Part shown: positions 11,277 to 21,426 of the stretch, one piece after another
Layout: each line of letters opens with the position of its first letter
Position numbering within the stretch: the first letter of the stretch is position 1
NCBI GenBank assembly: GCA_903772945.1
Contig: CAICTM010000048.1
Location: 1 to 64,000 of the forward strand
From: Seminavis robusta
Lineage: Eukaryota; Bacillariophyta; Bacillariophyceae; Naviculales; Naviculaceae
Reading direction: 5' to 3'
Length of the DNA: 64,000 nt
Program-made: the position numbers and the translations under genes
Notes under the pieces: model-generated
The model's input: only the letters and a program-made list of their open reading frames with translations
The model's database searches: none
Told to the model about the DNA's origin: nothing

Positions 11277-11546
11277 GAGCGTTCCTCAATCGTGCATGAA
11301 ACCGACCCTAAAATAGGGTCGGATTTAGGGTCGGATTCCCTTTAGGGTCGGGTTTCGAAACCGACCCTAAAAATAGGGACGTTTTCTGAAAAATAGGGAC
11401 GGTTTCTGAAAAACCGTCCCTAATTTAGGGTCGGGTTTCGTTTTAGGGTCGGGTTTTGAAACCGTCCCTATATTTAAGGACGTATTCCCCCAAACCGACC
11501 CTAAATTAAGGTCGGATTTAAAGTCATGCACGATTGAGGAACGCTC
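11277..11546. mobile_element. Fold-back MITE with 23 bp perfect terminal inverted repeats
   Basis: The 270 bp element begins GAGCGTTCCTCAATCGTG and ends with its exact reverse complement; the match extends over 23 bp. It is flanked by CTG on both sides (11274-11276 and 11547-11549), a likely 3 bp target duplication. The inside is built of alternating copies of TTAGGGTCGGRTTT and the complementary AAACCGWCCCTA, so most of the element can fold on itself. A 3 bp duplication would fit the PIF/Harbinger group, but the target is not the usual TWA. No coding capacity. Confidence 0.85.
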
Positions 11547-11549
11547 CTG

Positions 11550-11955
11550 TGCACCCATTAAGCCTTTCAATTGCGAGCGCCTCTGTTCGGTAGTTCGGTA
11601 CAGTACAAGCAAAATTACTCTTTGACTCGACTGACTCGACTCGACTCTAGCTAGCTAGTACATGTACAGGTAATAATATTTACTTGAGTACTCTAAACCC
11701 TTTAACTCCAGATGGTCACTTTTCCTCCCAAGCATCCCATCAAGGGCAATGAACGTCTAAATCTCGAAGCCCCCCAACTGGTCCCACTTCCCGCCAGTTA
11801 TCATTCTCTCCTCCACGATCAAGTAGCTCTACACTCTCTTCCAATTGTAAAGATTGCTGTCATCAAGATAGCTACCGGTAATTAGGTCGAGATTGGCAAA
11901 ATGACATTCCTGCAGACCTCATTTTTTCGAGCTTCTAAAGTCAAACCATAATAAG
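11550..11955. other. Upstream region of the VWD gene
   Basis: Contains short GACTCGACT repeats at about 11625-11645 and CTAGCTAGCTAG words. Presumed promoter and 5' UTR of the downstream gene; no core element can be named with confidence. Confidence 0.4.
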
Positions 11956-13461
11956 ATGATGTTCAGTCTCAAACCCCTACTTGCTGCTACCTTATTGCTC
12001 AGCACTTTGGTGAAGGAGACTTTAGGTTCTACTGTAGTGTGCTGCTCTTGTTGCCCCATCTCGGGTGATTGCCCTGGTGTTCCAGCTGGTACCGTACCCG
12101 CCATCTATTCAGATCCGCCCTACTGTCCGTACAGTGCACAAAGTACTTGCTATGGAAGTGGCTACCCATGGGAGATTAGCTCCAATCGGTGCTCGCCAAC
12201 GTATCAAGCACCAGCCACCTATCGGTGCTGTTCGGATCCCAACTGCCAGAACTGTGTGGTAGGCAACCATGCAAGTCCCCATGACTGTGCACCTGCTGCA
12301 TATCCCTTTGCTCGAAACAACGTGGATGTCAACGAGTGCCGGGCCGTAAGACTGAGTACTCCACCTCCACAGAATACAGGATATGACTATTGTTGTGCCA
12401 ATGGCTCTGGGACAAGTCTCCAAAACGACTGTGATGCTTGCAATGATCCATCCTGTAGTCCTCGCTGGTATTGCGAAGCCATGGAGGGATACTGCAGTGT
12501 TGTTGGAGCCACTGTTTGTCCCAACAATCCCGGGGCATGCTGCAGTGACAACAACAATAGTGTGGTTCGCACGTGTGCCGAGAACTCTGGTAATTTTATT
12601 GAAAAGTTTTGTCCGGACCAGCCACCAACCGCTGTAACGCCACCCAACAATAAGAATGGAGGAGGTGGAGGTGATCCTCACTACAAGACTTGGGCTGGCA
12701 AGTGGTATGATTATCATGGAATTTGTGATCTGGTACTGGTCCATGCCCCCGACTTTGGCAATGGGCTTGGCCTTGACATTCATGTGCGCACCAAGGAGCA
12801 AGGTGGCAGTGGTTTCTCTTATATTGAAACGGCCGCTGTGAGCATTGGGGATACCGTGTTGGAAGTGTCTAGCTTTGGCAACTACATGATGGATTCCATC
12901 TCCCAAGCGGAGCTACCAATGCTCATCATGGAGGATCTCTACCAAGTGACTCACCAAATCAAGTCGCAGAAGGAGCATGTCTTTACCATCACGGCAGTGG
13001 GCAATGACAAGAATAAGGAAGAGGAGGAACAGATTGTGATCTCCACCTTCAAGCACATGGTTTCAGTCAAGATTGAGAATGCCAGCAGTGCCAACTTTGG
13101 AACCAGTGTTGGGTTGATGGGTGACTTTGAGGATGGTACTTTGCGGGCACGAGATGGTTCCTCTGTCTTGTCCAAGATGGAAGATAATGATTTCCACGTT
13201 GCCTTTGGCCAAGAGTGGCAAGTCTTGGAGTCGGAACCCAAGCTTTTTCAAACCATGCAAGACCCTCAGTCTCCTCAGCAAAAGTGTGCCATGCCCACCC
13301 CCAAGAAAGAAGGCAGAAGAAGACTGGGGGAAATGGGGATTGACATGGATGCTGCAGAAGAAGCATGTGCTCATTGGGATGAAGCCGTGAGAGATCTTTG
13401 TATCTTTGATGTCATGGCCATGGAAGACTTGGATGTGGCACAAGCGCATGGTGCTTTCTAA
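11956..13461 (+). CDS. Secreted Cys-rich protein with von Willebrand factor type D domain
   Basis: Single exon, 501 residues. Starts with two adjacent Met codons and a signal peptide (core LLAATLLLSTLV, likely cleaved after TLGS). Residues about 25-220 are Cys-rich with repeated YRCCSDPNCQNC / DYCCANGSGTS style modules, probably disulphide-bonded. After a Gly-rich linker at about 233, GGDPHYKTWAGKWYDYHG marks the start of a VWD domain, and GLMGDFEDG is the matching conserved end strand (GxxGxFxxD type) near residue 390. The C-terminus has a basic KKEGRRRLG patch and an acidic Cys-containing tail. VWD domains mediate assembly or adhesion of extracellular proteins, so a cell-wall or extracellular-matrix role is inferred. 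Ends shortly after HGAF at 13461. Confidence 0.8.
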   Translation: MMFSLKPLLAATLLLSTLVKETLGSTVVCCSCCPISGDCPGVPAGTVPAIYSDPPYCPYSAQSTCYGSGYPWEISSNRCSPTYQAPATYRCCSDPNCQNCVVGNHASPHDCAPAAYPFARNNVDVNECRAVRLSTPPPQNTGYDYCCANGSGTSLQNDCDACNDPSCSPRWYCEAMEGYCSVVGATVCPNNPGACCSDNNNSVVRTCAENSGNFIEKFCPDQPPTAVTPPNNKNGGGGGDPHYKTWAGKWYDYHGICDLVLVHAPDFGNGLGLDIHVRTKEQGGSGFSYIETAAVSIGDTVLEVSSFGNYMMDSISQAELPMLIMEDLYQVTHQIKSQKEHVFTITAVGNDKNKEEEEQIVISTFKHMVSVKIENASSANFGTSVGLMGDFEDGTLRARDGSSVLSKMEDNDFHVAFGQEWQVLESEPKLFQTMQDPQSPQQKCAMPTPKKEGRRRLGEMGIDMDAAEEACAHWDEAVRDLCIFDVMAMEDLDVAQAHGAF

Positions 13462-14058
13462 CTACTAGTACCGTACATATAAACTACATGCAGACTGAGT
13501 CACTCATTCATTTGATTCACCCTAGCTAGCTAGCTAGCTAAAGCTTCTATTGGTAAACATGCAACTGGTAGTCGAGTCAGCTATACAGCTTTACGATTGT
13601 GATGGCTCTGCGGTGGTTTGGGAGTCAGGATGTTCTGGTACCAGGAGAGATCGCCCATGGCTTACATCATTGTTGCTCTGTCAGGCCTGCTGGATTACGA
13701 ACTACGAAGGAGTTCCTTTCCTGATCTCTTCACTGATCTCTTCATGACTCTTTAGATCAAATTTCTGCTTCGGAACGCTGGGAACTGTGATCGACCTCCT
13801 TGATTGGCCACCCACGTCAGTCTTCGGGGCACTGGCTCGAGAACCATCAAATATTATTTTTGGAACGGTCTGTGCTGTGCTTCATCAAGATCGGACAGCT
13901 GGTACCACCGTAACTGTGCTGACTGTTGATGTGTGCTGATGGCAGTTCAGTTTCAAGTTGATTTTGATGGTCTACAGCTGAGCCACTTTCTCGCTGATCG
14001 CCTGGTTGTCTGTTCTATTTCACTTTCTACGTACAATCAACAACAACCAACAATCACC
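13462..14058. other. Spacer between VWD gene and S15
   Basis: Contains a CTAGCTAGCTAGCTA run at about 13524-13540. Otherwise 3' and 5' flanks with nothing recognisable. Confidence 0.5.
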
Positions 14059-15286
14059 ATGAACCTCACACGACAAGCTCTTCTAGTAGTATGCGCACTG
14101 GCGGGGGCTACTGCTTTCAGCCCAGCTTCTTATGGAGCATCACCGGTAAGTTACCCTAATCGAGTGTTCGGCGGGATCACTCACCTCTACTAGTCTTACT
14201 AGTGAGATATTAGTAGGACTAGTAGAGGGGACAGACAGGCCTAACTAAGACAGAGAGTAAAGCTGATCAAGTCAAGTCAAATCAGATTAAGAAGATCAGG
14301 AAAGTCCGACCATGGCCATCACCCGCTCCTTCAGGGGTTCCCCACCATGACGCTACCGTAGACACCGAATCTTCATGAGCTCCTCACTCAGCTCCACCGA
14401 TCCTGAAATACGTCAGCCTTTTGACATCACGTAGACTTCCTACCAGACTCTACGTGATGGGTCTTGAGCCCTCCATCCTACCCAATCTCGGAATTCTTTC
14501 CCATCAACCCAACCTTCCTGAACTTGCACCCAACTGACAGACATACCTGAACCTACCCAACCGTACACTAGCTTGACAGTCATCTTCCAACATGAAGTAC
14601 TCTCCACTGCACCCTCCTCTCTGTCTGCACCTGATCCCTTCTGAACCTGTTGTCTTTGGTTGCTAGCTAGACGGATACCCCTACCTATTTTATGCCTCCT
14701 CTCACCTTTTTCTTTTCTATCTATCTAGAGTCAAATGGACCGCATTGCCAAGGAACATGCTCGATTTTCTCCGGTTCCCATTGGCATGGTGGACGACGAC
14801 GATGACATTCTCAATGGCGCAGACGAAGACATTGATTCTCCCCCGGAAGAAGATTATCTCGTCACGGCGGGGGAACTGGAAACGGAAGACGACGATGTTG
14901 GACTCGAAGATGACGGTGAACCTCCCGCATGGTACACGTCCCAGCAGCGAATGGAGGAACTCCGTATCAAGCACCGTCGCCACGACAAGGACACTGGATC
15001 ACCTGAATTCCAGGTTGCCGGAATGACCGAACGCATCGCTTACTTGACCAAGCATTTGAAGCAACACCCCAAGGACTTTTCCACTCGACGTGGACTGGTC
15101 GCACTCGTCAACAAGCGTCGTCGTCTCTTGAATTATCTCGCCAGAGAAGATGAATCACGGTATGTCGAAGTTGTTGCCAGTTTGGGCATTCGTCACAAGG
15201 CACCTGGACGAGTTCCCGATCGAGCCGATGTATACTCCAGATTCCCAGGACAAAAGGCCGTCAAGAAACATCTTCAAAAGAAATAA
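14059..15286 (+). CDS. Plastid-targeted 30S ribosomal protein S15 (nuclear gene)
   Basis: Two exons, 14059-14145 and 14729-15286, joined over a 583 bp phase-0 GT-AG intron, giving 214 residues. Exon 1 encodes only a signal peptide ending ATA|FSPASYG, with Phe at +1 of the predicted cleavage site. This is the diatom ASAFAP-type motif that routes proteins through the four-membrane plastid. An acidic linker follows (about 48-95). The S15 domain is at about 113-185: HDKDTGSPEFQVAGMT, STRRGLVALVNKRRRLLNYL and YVEVVASLGIRHK match the bacterial family, which binds 16S rRNA in the small-subunit platform. Bacterial S15 is about 90 residues, so the long acidic linker is extra. The exon structure, presequence in one exon and mature protein in the next, is what exon shuffling after gene transfer would leave. 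Mitochondrial S15 is a less likely alternative. Confidence 0.88.
14184..14228. repeat. Hairpin inside the S15 intron
   Basis: CCTCTACTAGTCTTACTAGT pairs with the downstream TATTAGTAGGACTAGTAGAG around a short loop, with one mismatch. It lies about 40 bp after the 5' splice site and could form in the pre-mRNA. Function unknown. Confidence 0.6.
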
Positions 15287-15978
15287 ATATAAACCTATTT
15301 GATTCGAGTGCATTCTTGACATGCATGCACGGGCAGAGAGATAAAACAGAGAGGCAGGAGATTTTAAAAAGAGGCGAATGACGACGACCACAAGAGCACG
15401 GTACCTCTTTTGCGGCGTTGTTCCCTTTTTTGTGATAGTATATTATGATTGTTGTTCCGCTACACACTTACTTGACTTACTCACACCTACCTACCAGTAC
15501 TACATGTACATCACAAGCATTTGTTACATGTAGTTAGTTAGTCACGGTAACAACAATAACAAAACAATAGACTTTAAAAAAAGAAAACAGATAGTCGACG
15601 TGACGCCATATTAGAAACCTCCAGCAAGTTAGGCGACGTTGGAGGCCATTGCCACTGTAGGGATCGACTTTGGTTGAGGTCACGTTGGAAAGACAGCACC
15701 CAACTTGAACGGAGCGCAGGCAAAGATTGTGTTCAGCAGGTGGTGGATGGAAGCAAGCAGTCCAAACAAAGAGAAATGTCAACTGCTATTATTGGGCAGA
15801 CCGGGGTTCTTCTTGCTCTCCGAAGACTACCGTAGGTGAGAAACGCTGGGGGCTCACACTACAGCTCAAGGAGGTTCTGCCGGGCAGCCAGTTCTCCTAC
15901 AACCAATAGCACTGTATAGCAAAAAGTTCGTTTCCACTACCTCATCTATTGTATCATATTCTTAGAATCGAATCTAGA
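15287..15978. other. Spacer between convergent S15 and SDR genes
   Basis: 3' flanks of two converging genes. A CTTACTCACACCTACCTACC stretch and short frames are present, but nothing recognisable. Confidence 0.5.
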
Positions 15979-16944
15979 CTATAGTTCCTGTTCTTGTTGC
16001 GTGGCATCCTCCGAAGAAGGTGGTGGAGTGTGTTTGCTGAAATATGTCTTGTCGTGTACCAAGTCGGGTGGCAGCAAAAAGTTGTTGACATCGGTGAAAG
16101 TGTTCAATAGAGAAGCTCCACCATCAATGGTTATAGTTTGTCCTGTAATGAAGCCTGCTTTTTTGGATAGAAGAAAGGCAATGACACTTCCCACTTCGTC
16201 GGGTTGTCCATTGCGTCCCAGGGCATGTCGCCAGGTAAAGTCCTGTAAAAGGGTATCCTTATAGTCTCCGACTACTTCAAACATGGGTGTTTCAATGCAA
16301 GCCGGTGCCACGGCATTGACTCGTACCCCATTGCTGGCTCCCCAAATGGCCAAGTCCTTGATAATTCGGTCCTGTGCCGTTTTGGCAAATCCATAGCTGA
16401 GGGAGCCAATGGTGGACGTAGAGCCCATGTAAGAACTGACACTGACTACGGCACCTTGAGACTGGTTTAGGTCGTCTTCAATCAGTTTGAAAGTGCGAAT
16501 CAAATTGTATACATTGAGATCCAATTGATCTTGCATAGCTTTGATCAGATCTTCTGCCGGATTGGCCAAATTTCCAAAACTGGAAGACGTGGGAACCCAC
16601 ACCAAATGGGTAATCTTTTTATTATTGCCTTTGAATGCCTTGCGAGATTGCTCGACCAGTTTTTCAAGACTCTCGGCATTGCTGGCATCGGCGACAATGG
16701 CAAACGCCTTTTTATAAGCTTTGGCAACCTCATCGCACTTGCTTTGCGTACGGCTGGATATCACCACCTGGGCGCCACCCGCTAGTAAATGTTCAGCGGC
16801 AGACTTTCCAATCCCGCTGCTGCAACCGACACAAAGCACATTCATGCCTTCGTACTCATCCTTACTAGCAGTGGCAGCATAAGCTGGAGAAAGGACAAGA
16901 AGAATATTCCCAAGGATGGTAAGAAGAGCCACAAACAACTTCAT
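15979..16944 (-). CDS. Short-chain dehydrogenase/reductase with N-terminal signal sequence
   Basis: Single exon, 321 residues. Residues 1-24 form a signal or anchor (LFVALLTILGNILLVLSPAYA). A Rossmann fold follows with the cofactor loop VGCSSGIG (39-46) in place of the classical TGxxxGIG, SSRT after beta-2 (favouring NADP), the catalytic Ser in SVSSYMG (about 171), and Tyr184-x3-Lys188 in SYGFAKTAQ. The C-terminal GQTITIDGGAS is the usual SDR end. The NNAG strand motif is replaced by LVWVPTSSSFG, which is unusual. SDRs reduce or oxidise carbonyl/alcohol groups; the substrate is not deducible. The signal sequence puts it in the ER or secretory path; there is no clear ASAFAP-type Phe after the cleavage site (AYA-ATAS), so the plastid is less likely. 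Confidence 0.88.
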   Translation of the reverse strand: MKLFVALLTILGNILLVLSPAYAATASKDEYEGMNVLCVGCSSGIGKSAAEHLLAGGAQVVISSRTQSKCDEVAKAYKKAFAIVADASNAESLEKLVEQSRKAFKGNNKKITHLVWVPTSSSFGNLANPAEDLIKAMQDQLDLNVYNLIRTFKLIEDDLNQSQGAVVSVSSYMGSTSTIGSLSYGFAKTAQDRIIKDLAIWGASNGVRVNAVAPACIETPMFEVVGDYKDTLLQDFTWRHALGRNGQPDEVGSVIAFLLSKKAGFITGQTITIDGGASLLNTFTDVNNFLLPPDLVHDKTYFSKHTPPPSSEDATQQEQEL

Positions 16945-18712
16945 CGTGGTCGATAATATCTATCTGTATACTGGCTGTGTTTGGCTACGGTAGCTGTGAT
17001 GGGAAGACAAGGTACATGCAAGTAAGGATCCAATGAAGCTTGACAAACAATGCCGAGAACGCCGACAAAAGTGAAAGAGTGATTTGGCTTGATGGAACTG
17101 ACGTCAGTGATGGATCTTTGAAGTCTTCTATTCTTTTCGAAGTGCTTCCAACGGGATCCTCGCGATCTTTGCATGTCGAACCTTGCTTACAAGATAAAGA
17201 ACAAACCAAGTACCAAGACCTCAAAGCACCGTGGAAGAATCCAAGCTCAAGGTGGTGTGGAAAATGCATGTGATCCAATTGCACTTCATGCGCAGCCGAT
17301 GGGATGAATTAGGGATCACCAGTTTCGAAGCCACAGAGAGTCTGTTGAGGATCAAGGAGACAGAAACAGACAAAAAGAAGCACATCCATCTCTTTCCTTT
17401 CTTCCATCTCGTCCAGAATTCTAGCTAGCTTCACCGTCACCACTACTCATCCCCTACGCAGTCTCCTTGAACGCAACCATCGATGCACGTGTGATTGATT
17501 CAAGTGTGGGCATCGACCTGCGGCCCGAGCATTCCAACACATTTCGAAGGCTTGGAGCAGGACGAGCTACCGCGAAGCCGGCTGATCTCCTCGTACCGGA
17601 AGCAACCGGCACATTAGAGCTGATGCATCGTTCCGACGCGGCCAGTCTTCGACTGACTGCTGGCAGGTACCGGTACCATGCATCCACGTCCAGGATTGTA
17701 ACCCCCCATGCAGCCCGTGGCCGCCCCGTTGCCTCAATTTGTGTCTGTCACAATGGAAATCGTGTGTTGCCTTCATCTGAACGTGACCTTTTTAGGGTTG
17801 CGTTGCTTGGCACGCAATCGATAGTTGGCAAACGTGTATCCGCCCAAGAATCCCAAGAAGAGGCATGCGAATCGAATCGATTTCGCACTTGTGAGGCATC
17901 GCGAACAGTATCTTCCGGTAAGAAGGGTACAGCGACCTTCTGCTCCACCGCCGTTTCCTCATCGTTCCTTCCATGATCCAGCAAGGGTGCGCCTTTTCGA
18001 GCGGCTCCACAAAAACCGTGTGTGTTTCATTGGTGAAAAACGACGCCGCTGGTCTCGCATAAACCATGTCCACTTGTCAAAGCAATGATCCGTTGCGCAG
18101 CCCCTTTTGTTTCTGCAAACTGCTGATGGAGTTCCTGGACGACTGACTTATTCCAGTGGCTCACTCATGTTGTCCGAAGCTTCTACCATGAGAAACAAAC
18201 TTGGATTTGCTATACATGGTCCACACAGGCCAGCTGATGCCCTTCAGTTGTTGGCTCCAACGTCCAATATTGCATTCGGCTGCCAATCCGGAAATGTCTG
18301 GTACCGTATATCACATCCAATGCTTGATGCTCCCCCGCCAGTGATTGGAGGGCCAAAACAACTTAAGCGTGATTGCGAGTACCGTACAGAAAGATGGGAA
18401 ATCTTGGAAGGCATCTTTGTGCAATCTTTCTCTGGGTCCGGACGTACGGTAGAGTGTGGGATGTTTGATGTTTTGCCCGACTTAGTTAGTAATTAAGGAT
18501 TCCAAAAGCATCCAGTTGTTGGCAGAAGGCTTTCACTTTTGGAGTTGTGCCTTCTTATGTAAAGATAGATAGAATCAATCCTCTGCTGCAATCGTGCATT
18601 CATTCAGGTCTCGCCACTCGGCCGTGGATCACTTCTCCTCGTGACCCCTCCGAATCGAATCTGAAGGATCGATCTTATTGCTCGAACTGGATGAGCCAAA
18701 CAACGCACAAGC
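16945..18712. other. Gene-poor spacer with weak coding-like fragments
   Basis: The upstream flank of the SDR gene, then sequence with only short frames. On the minus strand near 17800-17900 one frame gives a hydrophobic then basic stretch (IRFACLFLGFLGGYTFANYR) that could be the end of a small membrane protein, but I could not find a matching start or upstream exon. Not called. Confidence 0.35.
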
Positions 18713-19265
18713 CTAATATCGTTCGGACTCGTGTTGGTGTTCGTTGATATAAGCAGCTCCGTGTGCCAATCCGACCATTGGACTTGGAGTCATCATGGGA
18801 TCTTTGGCGCCAATGAGAAATGCCATTTCTCCCATCAAGGCCGCGTGTTTTTCGGGGGTCATGGGTCCATGCCTGGTGACTCCCTTTGGCAATCCGCAGT
18901 ACTTGTCATTTTTGTTGGCTTGGAGATTGAGTGTAGCGCAAAGCCATTGTCTAGGAGTGTTTGAATAGCTTTCGTAAAAGCAGGTTCTCGAAAGAGAAAG
19001 GAACCTTTCCAACGATGAGTCCCTGTTTGTGTTGGTGTGGTTGCGGTGGTTGCCATTGTTGGTCAATCATCTCATGGACAAAGTATCCCATGAATGTGTT
19101 GAGATCGTCTTGATAGGGAGACAAAATCTGCCTATGATCCCAGCGTGGGTCAGGGCGAAAGTTTCCAAAAAAGTATAGTGCTCTGACTTTGCAGATGAGG
19201 ATTTCTGCATGCCCATCGAAAGTAGGATTCAAAGGTTGAGCCTGACTACTCGACTTGGAATCCAT
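18713..19265 (-). pseudogene. Decayed MGAT5-like (GT18) glycosyltransferase C-terminal fragment
   Basis: Three overlapping minus-strand frames together cover parts of one domain in the right order. The first (19265 to 18951) has SPYQDDLNTFMGYFVHEMID and QGLIVGK; the second (to 18859) has FTKAIQTLLDNGFALHSIS; the third (to 18713) has LPKGVTRHGPMTPEKHAALM and FLIGAKDPMMTPSPMVGLAH. In alpha-1,6-mannoside N-acetylglucosaminyltransferase V (GT18) the same order occurs: NxFLGxxVE, KG..YGK, a 'VHGTV' strand, then NHG.L..xEFxxLL....FIGxGxPxExPxPLEAxAxG. At least two frame changes are needed, and no first exons are seen, so it is probably a relic. The family assignment is by motif order only. Confidence 0.5.
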
Positions 19266-21426
19266 TCTGTCTTAGAGCCCAATCCAGCGTTGCAAAGACG
19301 TACTCCTCCCCGCTCTTAGATGTTCCCTTTGTCTTGTGGACGTCCATGGTGGCCGCGTCGAAACTAAGTACTATGCATAGCCACGCAGGATTACCACAAC
19401 TGTTACCTAATTGGAGTCAATAGCAGATAGTTTCAGAGTCCATTAGCCTTCCCTATGACTACCTGGAACGACTCAGGTTAGTCTAGTCGTACGCTACCAG
19501 GTACCGGTACCGTACACAGCTGATCTTGGATTCCTGCAAGAAAGGAAGCGGCAGGAGAGTCAAAAGACCTCCAAAGATCTGCCCTACCTGTAGTCAGACT
19601 GATTTTACTTCGACTTGCTTTTTCTATAGTATCCTTTTGCCTACTACGGTACCTATTAGATGCATGGAAGGCCAAAACATGGCAGTCGTGTTGGTGGCAA
19701 CATTTTGATTGCAAACCAATGCAGAGTGCTCAATTAATTAAGTGTGTCCTTCCTGGTTTTCCTCCATGCACCCCCCTTCCCTGCCCCCCTTGTTTTGCCC
19801 TGCTCGCGTCCTCATTGCTCTCCCCGTATGCCCACCACACCAGCCACCCACCACCGCAGCCACTGCTTTGCCTAGCCTCGCCCCCCTCGCTCCTTAACGT
19901 ATCTATTTAGTATTTATTTATTTCATTAAGTGTGAAACATAGGGATTGGTGCTGTTCATTCTGAGCTCTGCTGTTTTATTTTCCAGCCAAAATCACAAAA
20001 TCACCCTATTTTGGGCCCAGCACCCTATCACTCATCTCTGCTACATGTACCGGTACATTGCTACATCATGCAGACCTCTCTAGCTACATAGTCTAGCAAC
20101 CCGAATCCATTTGCTGGACCACTCGTTCCGTTTCAAAGATCGCGTCGCATCTTCTCAGACTCCGAATCAACTCGCTTCCGGGCCCGCCCGTGATCATTCA
20201 TTCGCTTGCTTCCGGCCTGCATTGCCCAAGACCTCGCCAAGTCGGTAAGCGGAGGTGCAGGGGGGCGGAGAGGACCAAGAACGCAACAACAGACCCTCCA
20301 ATAGAACACACACGCAGACTGTCATTCCCAAGCAGGCGCCTTGTGGGATTACTTCTTCAGTGCCAGCAGCTCGTAGGTTGTTTGCGTACCAGGTACATGT
20401 AGCTAACCGGAATCTAGCTAGCCACCCAGCTCCTGCAACCACACACACAGTACATTCAATTATTTCATAATCAGGAGCTGAAAGACCGTGACTCAAAGCA
20501 GGGCTGTTGAAGTCTATAGGCATCTCCCAAAGCAGCTAGCCAGACCCACCATTCGATGCACGCACCTATTGTACGTTTTGAGTGGCGGCAGCTGTGGCGG
20601 CACAGCACCGCTCGAGTAGTCCAGGTGAACAAAAGTAAATAATACTCGAATATTCGGCAACCCAAACGATTTGGCTGTAATATGAGCTAATAAGCCTTGT
20701 CTTCTCCACGTTCGCAAAAGAAGGCCGTTATCTCACCGTACTGTACACAACTCCACTGTTTGAAGTCAACCTAATCAGAACCCAGGAGTTCTGATGATCC
20801 AGCCAACTTAACTCACCCCATGACCTGACCGAAACAAATTGCCTGGCGCGTCTACCAAAGATAAAGAGAACTTCTCCTCTTCGGCAACTGGCGCGCCGCT
20901 GGGTACGTCTTGTTGTTTTTGGCTGCCAAAAGTACGACTCATACCGGTAGCTGACTCATGAGGTGAATAGCAAATCGGCGCTTGTAAGCACTACAGTAAA
21001 TCCATTGTCGTCTGGTCCCAGCGTGCAGAATGGCTCAAAGTCACAACCTTGATGAGAAAGTGACTTCCACCTTCCAGAGGAGGTCCCAGTCCAGCCACCT
21101 ACCTTACGTGCACGTGTTGCTGCAGAGGTCGTACAGCATGTTTTCAGAGGCATTGCATAGTTTGAGTGGCGAAAAGAGGGGGAAGGAGAGAAGTCTTGAA
21201 TGATCATTCTGAAGGCGAGCTGTAGCCACTGAACATCACACTGTACACTGTACGACCGGTACTGTAGGCCTAATCGTGTCAGCTCAAGCAGCTCGGACCT
21301 AGACCGTTGCTTGAAGCTTGAAGAAACAATAATATGCTCACAGTCTCACAATTTCACAAACTTTCCACTTGGCTCACTTCCTTCACCACTCCATGATCAG
21401 CACTGACAGCACTGGTAGCCACAGCC
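19266..21426. other. Spacer upstream of the Ser-rich protein gene
   Basis: Contains a pyrimidine-rich stretch (about 19745-19900, strongly C-rich on the plus strand), and several GGTACCGGTACC-type palindromes near 19500, 20050 and 20945. No supported gene. Confidence 0.5.

Noticed and set aside
17454-18073. Overlapping frames of 90-170 residues on both strands
   Set aside because: No consistent model or motif; only one 35-residue hydrophobic-basic stretch looks protein-like.
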